From: Macrolepiota albuminosa
Taxonomy: Eukaryota > Basidiomycota > Agaricomycetes > Agaricales > Agaricaceae
NCBI GenBank assembly: GCA_027475525.1
Contig: JAMWFC010000086.1
Coordinates: 434,001 to 498,000, forward strand
Length of the DNA stretch: 64,000 nt
Reading direction: 5' to 3'
Below are positions 58,761 to 64,000 of this stretch, one piece after another. The first letter of the stretch is position 1; every line of letters begins with the position of its first letter. Made by a program: the position numbers and the translations under genes. The notes beneath the pieces were generated by a model. The model did no database searches. It saw nothing but the letters and a program-made list of their open reading frames with translations, and was not told the DNA's origin.

Positions 58761-61700
58761 GCTGTTTTTCTTTCGCGTTGGTTCCTCTGTTTGCGATAAT
58801 AATGAAGTTCATCCTTTTCCTCTTGACGTTATTCTGGAAGCGAGCTGTGTAGATTAATAAGGACTTGAACGACTATAGCAATTCGACGAGCCTTTAACGA
58901 TGGGTCACGGGCCACGGTGTACACAACGGACGTAGATAAGTTGTTTTTGAGAGTATCAAAGAGAAGATGGTTTAGCTCATGCATCATATATACATCATGG
59001 TCCAGGCTCAACAAGTGGGACTGACGTCAGAACATTATGACCCAAGTGGTACGATAAGTGATCACTACAGCGCTAACCATTTGAAGACCATGATTGGCTT
59101 TACTTTGCCATCATTGACGACGCATTCATCAACGGCTCAGGCTAAACGGCATAGTTCCCGGGTAAATCCATAAGTCCTTGACGGCGGGTGGCACGATCTT
59201 CCGAGGTATACGTTTCTGGTAGTTAAGGATCTGTCACTTGAGTTGGAGTCAAGGGTATGTTTGGCCGCACGTCTATCTGGTTCGTAGTTGTAAGTTACGC
59301 TGGAAGCTCACAAAGGCAAGAGGATGGATGATTCAGGCAATGGCATGTGGTATGTTCTTCATAACAAGCTCGTCAAAAAGTTTTTAGAACACCTGAAAGA
59401 GACTGTGGTCTAGTGACGTTCCAGGCCCAGCGAGCCAGGGAGTTAGCCTGGCTTATTGGCAATGCCCAGCGGCCGAGACCGCGGGGAATACTCGATCGAG
59501 GGCAAGGATAGGTGTGACTTTTAGCTAATTAATCTTATTGGGACATACTTACTTTGAATGACAGAATTTGACTGAAAGCTGACTGAAGAGTTGAAGTGAG
59601 GGCTCTTCAATTTTGCTTTGAACTTGCTCACAGCTCACCATCACAGGCTCTAGACAACACGCAGAAAGTCTTTGTTTGTGCAAATATAGATCCGTTACAT
59701 CGAACTATTGACACTCTGCAGAAACTTATACTCTGCCTGCCAAAAATCATGGCTTGTGACACGCCAAGCCGTAGGCCCGGCAGGCTTTTGGGGTGGCCAA
59801 GGGTTGGTTAGTCTTAGCCGGAGCCGGGGAGCCGGCCAAACCGGGCCGGAATATCCTGTGAAAAACAAAACTTCCGACCCTTCCCCGATTTTCAGCCGGC
59901 CATAGACATTGGACTATGTACTTTCGAATGAGACCGTCTGGCAAAAACGAATTGTCTACGATAATGCTCATCCTTGATCTTTCCTCAGTTACCAGATAAT
60001 TCTTCTGCCGTGTGATATGGACTGATTGAAAACGGATGTCAGGATTCTCTGCCAACGCTACACAAAGTTCTGTCTGACAAAGTTCTGTCTGACTCCGAGA
60101 CCAAATACTGGATTCCCGACTCACACGTTGTCGTCACAATTAGAAACACGGTGTTCTCCTTCGGTTTTGTCTGTAAAACTTGGTCTAGAACGTTCGATAT
60201 CTGTTTTCATCGCATAGGTATCGCCGCCGGCAGACTGTCTTGGGTCGACTTCTCCGCTGGCTTGATCTCTACTGCTCAGACGTGGCCTTAAAAAATTATG
60301 GATCTAGGCAACTCTGAAAACTTTGAGAATCTCTGGAAGGAGCACGACCTGCGCTTTGCGGAATAAGAGCAGGACGATTTGCTACAGGAGAATCAAATGA
60401 TTATGGAAAACACTCTCTATGAGTCTAAAGTGTCTACCCTCTGTTCAAATAGTCAAGTTGCGAGACCTCACAATGTCTGCCATGACGGATCCCGACAAAA
60501 ATGAGACAGGTAGAGGCTGCAAGAGACAAGTTCCATAGAACAAGACCTTTCTGTACGATGAGTGTCTAGTTCATTGGTAAAAACTGGATACCGCTCTTGG
60601 TTCTCGATGTCAAATGTTCAGAAGGAGACAACGCGTGAGTATCAACCTTTTCCAAGTCACACTGAATTTTTGGAAACCAAAGTAAGGTATTGTTTACGAC
60701 AGTGTTTCATCTTTCATCATTTGACACAACTCTCATCATCTTCGAGCCAGAGACTTCCCTTTTCCAGATTGAAACCTTTTCCTCAACTCTAGTAACCTCA
60801 ACGCAGTTCAACTGCCTCGGTTTGCTTCGCACTTCTAACACTTAAGCCGTGTACGTCTTAATAGGCTATCAAATAATTACCTGTACTCTTCTTTGACCTC
60901 GATCGCTCCTACCCATGACCCACCTTTATATTGCGCGATGTCCTATTATTCGACAAGTTGCGACGGGACCGCTGGCCTTTGATGCAGTCCTCCCACAAAC
61001 AATCAGACTGTTTTACACTTTTCTCTTAATAGCAAGGTTGTGCCTGTCTTATTCCTCGATACCCGATCGATCTTCAGTTTCTTCCACAGATTTGTTGTAA
61101 ATTGCAGAGAAATATCTTCTACCACTGGAAAATTGTACTTGGGCTCATTACGCCTATAGTGGTGTCACCAAATTCCTTGGAAGGCAATAGTTTGTAGTAA
61201 GGCATATTGCAAAAAAAGACGAGGTGTTCAACACCTGTGTGCACGTGGATAATATCATTATTTAAGCTCAACTTCGCGGTGACTAATATGGGGTTTGCAT
61301 CCCTTCAATATTCAAGGGTGCAAGTCCCATGAGTTGATAAGCCCCGCCTTACAGTCTCGCTCATCCAATCGCGATCGCGTGTGGTATAAATGTACGTTTA
61401 AAGCCCCTCGAAAGCCTCTCAATTTTCCAGTTGCTCTTTCATCTTTCGAACGGTGTTTTTGTCCTATTTGGAGCGACTGCAGTTGATTCGCTAGCTTGCC
61501 GCGACCAGCCTTTTTCGATCACCACATGGATGACTCAAGAAAATGGGGAATGGAGCATGTTGTTGAGAGAAGAATTCAAAGAGCCTTTCACATAATTATT
61601 AGTTCTGGGGTGTTCCGGGTCGGAAATATTGGGGTGCTCACACTAAAACTCACCAAAAGGCTCACTCACACGCCGCCTTCTCCGTCGTGCGGATATAGCG

Positions 61701-64000
61701 CTTAGGAAAGTGATAACAAAACTGAACAGTTGACCAACGCAAGAAACACTGTTAGGCTGAGTAATTCGGACGAAACTTCCACGCTTGACAAAAGGCCATG
61801 ACCAATTGCAGTAAGGTTTATTATCTTATTATGAGGGCGTGTGAGCGCCAATTACCTATTGTTCCTTTTCAGGTATTTGTTTTAGATGTAGGCGCACTCG
61901 GTTGTACAGCTGGTGCCTGATCAGATCATTGCCGTTGGACCCGTCCTCAGCTTCTGATAGCCTTGAACAAGGGAATGAAAATTTAAATGTAGGCGGTAAG
62001 CAGGACGTGACCATGTACATGAGGGTTTGCGTTTCAGTATGGGGGTCCTCACCGGATGCTGACGGAGATGAGTAGAATCTCGTCATGTTTCTCTAAGGTT
62101 CAAGAAGTAAGACCTTGAATTGTACATACATCATGATCAGATAGGGATTGGTATGTGGTGGGGTGGAGGGGAAGAAGTAGACCGGTTAGCTGAATGAAAC
62201 GAAAACATCATTTCTTGTTCAAGGTTGCTTCTTATTCTGTTTTGCCGCGAAATTTTACTTCCATGTGCCCTCCCGAGTTTGTGCCGGACATATCAAGAGC
62301 AATAACAAGGACAGACAAATCACAAAGTTTAATCATGCACCGAGAGGGGGCATACACCAACCGCAGAAAGTGCGCTGTACGACAAAACATGGAGCAGAAG
62401 ACGGAAGCAAATGCCAGCCATCAACCTTATCACTGTGGTTGATGAAAAGCTAAAGCGTGGACGTCTTGAGAAGATTGAAATCGTATCATATCCAAAAGGC
62501 AGGCTACCCGCAGATGGAAAGAGTCCCAACAAGGCCAGGCCGTCCTAGATCATGCGTTTATAGTCCATCATACTAAGCGTGAGTCGCATGTCTTTACGAT
62601 CCATCAGCCGTTAGCCCATAACCTCATTAGAAGGGCAGTTGATCGAAAGTTGATCATGTCGGGAGAAATACAAGAATAAGGTCAGAGTACAAAGCCCATT
62701 ATTGTTTACAATAGCGGGTTGGAGTACTTATGCCTGATTGGGAAATAGTACGTTGCTTCGCTTGAGGGCGTGGAGTGAAGTGGGGCCAGAAGCACTGGAC
62801 AATTTCAAAAACTACGGCTGTCCCAAGATAGTGGTCATAAATAGTATTGATTTTTCCGAGAGCTTGGTCAAGTGGGAGTAAAGGGTGATCCAGAAGGAAA
62901 AGATGTCTTGATGCTTCAACACACAAATACACTGTGTGTTCAATAAGATCAGAAGGGTTGAGTGGACAGGGAAGAGTTGGATTGGAATCGCGAGAACGGA
63001 GACAGATGTTAGTACAAATGTAAGTCTATGATAATCAATGGTTCCTGAGGTGTACACTAGTGTCTTTCTTCCTATTACATATGACGTTGACAGTATGACT
63101 GGATGTGTGAAGTAACAAAATTTCGTACTGGCCGCACTCCCCAGCCTCTCCTGCCGAGAGAATCAATCTCCTGGAAGTTTGCATAAGATTAATGGGTATC
63201 GATTTGCATGAGGGTGTAATGAGTACTTTGTCTTTACAGGGGTTGGCCAAGGCAGTCCTGATTATTACGATTTACGGCAAACTTTTGAATGACATAAAAG
63301 CTTTACTTCACTTGAATGAGACATGACTGGTATGTCCTGTCATGAGAACGTATTGACGTCGACTGAGAGGTGTAAGTCGGAGCAAGAACGGACAGCTTCA
63401 GGGAGTACTAGGACAAATCTGTCCAACTTGTCGAACTGTCCAGGAAGCGATAACATAAGAGAGCGTACAGGGCCATCTTTTTTTTTGATTTCATCTGGCG
63501 ATCGAGTTTCTATAGTTCAGTACTGCAGCCTCAACACGGACTGTCGGCTAATATCCGTGAATCTGTGGGTTTCATTGAGCAGAATTACGTCGGATGATGA
63601 ATGAAAGAGCTCCAGGTCAAGAATAAAAGACTGTCTATACGGGAGGCTCGAAATGACAAGCTGAAAGAATGATGAGGGAGTTGCCAAGTTATGATCTGAT
63701 CTAGAGTCCGCCACAACGTGGTTCCGAGTTTGATCGGCCCTGTTTGCACCCCTTGTACCTGATCTCAAACAATCATCACTACACTCATTTGGCTCGGACC
63801 TCCTCTTTGAGAACGTGAAGCGTCGATTCGTGAGAGGACCTCGTGTAAGAAACATTCTCTCAGAATCTCTCGGTAAGCAGATGCGGCGAATCTGCACTTT
63901 GGTATAATTTTACAACACCCCTGTAGCCGTTTTCCTACTTAAACCCGTGCTATAATGAAAGTTGCTCGACAGAGCTGCTGACCCCAGAGTTGTAACGATT
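58761..64000. other. host-like sequence without recognised genes
   Basis: Both strands were read. Open frames stay below 130 codons and show no motif; the longest (63517-63897, minus, 126 codons) is Arg/Ser-rich and unlike any family I know. A small 16-bp direct repeat (GACAAAGTTCTGTCT) lies near 60064-60090. Genes made of several short exons may have been missed. Confidence 0.45.

Noticed and set aside
59400..59520. GC-rich structured stretch considered as a tRNA
   Set aside because: No A and B box spacing and no cloverleaf could be drawn.
63517..63897. 126-codon minus-strand frame near the right edge
   Set aside because: No motif, no visible splice context and Arg/Ser-rich composition; not enough to call a gene.

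Overview
The window looks like nuclear DNA from a filamentous basidiomycete, most likely an Agaricomycete. The two host genes are broken by many short (about 37-60 nt) GT-AG introns. The transposon families (copia elements with an HVDD reverse transcriptase, chromoviral gypsy elements, a tyrosine-recombinase remnant) and a DUF6534-like seven-helix membrane gene are types I associate with mushroom-forming fungi. No rRNA, tRNA, CRISPR array or bacterial-style operon was seen.

Layout. 1-4832: a Ty1/copia retrotransposon cut by the left window edge and inserted into an LTR of gypsy family A. About 5220-16663: decayed LTR-retrotransposon material on the + strand (gypsy B gag, RT-RNase H and integrase, then a chromodomain, a Q/P-rich ORF and a long unrecognised coding relic), interrupted by a solo A-type LTR. 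17491-17822: minisatellites. 18063-22792: a GC-richer host segment with an intact 15-exon type-B carboxylesterase gene (19420-21808). 22795-24014: a compact TA-flanked TIR element carrying one intact 247-codon coiled-coil ORF and no transposase. 24017-48060: an AT-rich nest of retroelements, including a tyrosine-recombinase relic, an LTR-like pair, a complete gypsy A element (29501-36153, minus strand, TGAGT target duplication) inserted into a second copy of gypsy B, and a gypsy D element (minus strand, 39251-46400). 48210-49969: a Tc1 (DD34E) transposon sitting in the 3' tail of a DUF6534-like gene (to about 51990, minus strand). 52021-56173: host DNA with no recognised gene. 56174-57959: a four-exon gene for a single-pass membrane protein with an Ala/Ser-rich stalk. 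57960-64000: no gene recognised.

Two signals run through the whole window. First, thirteen exact tandem duplications all have a period of exactly 77 bp although they lie in unrelated sequence (LTRs, a TIR, introns, coding relics, intergenic DNA). Four internal controls (a gypsy LTR pair, a pair of Tc1 TIRs, an integrase reading frame and a 14-nt exon) make sense only when one 77-bp copy is removed. I read these as assembly joins in which a 77-mer overlap was not trimmed, not as biology. Second, damage in the retroelements is mostly transitions: LTR differences, CGA-to-TGA stops and Asp-to-Asn changes at catalytic sites. This fits methylation-linked cytosine deamination or a RIP-like process.

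The best candidate for something little described is the 1.2-kb TIR element at 22795-24014, with its subterminal iterons and intact passenger gene.
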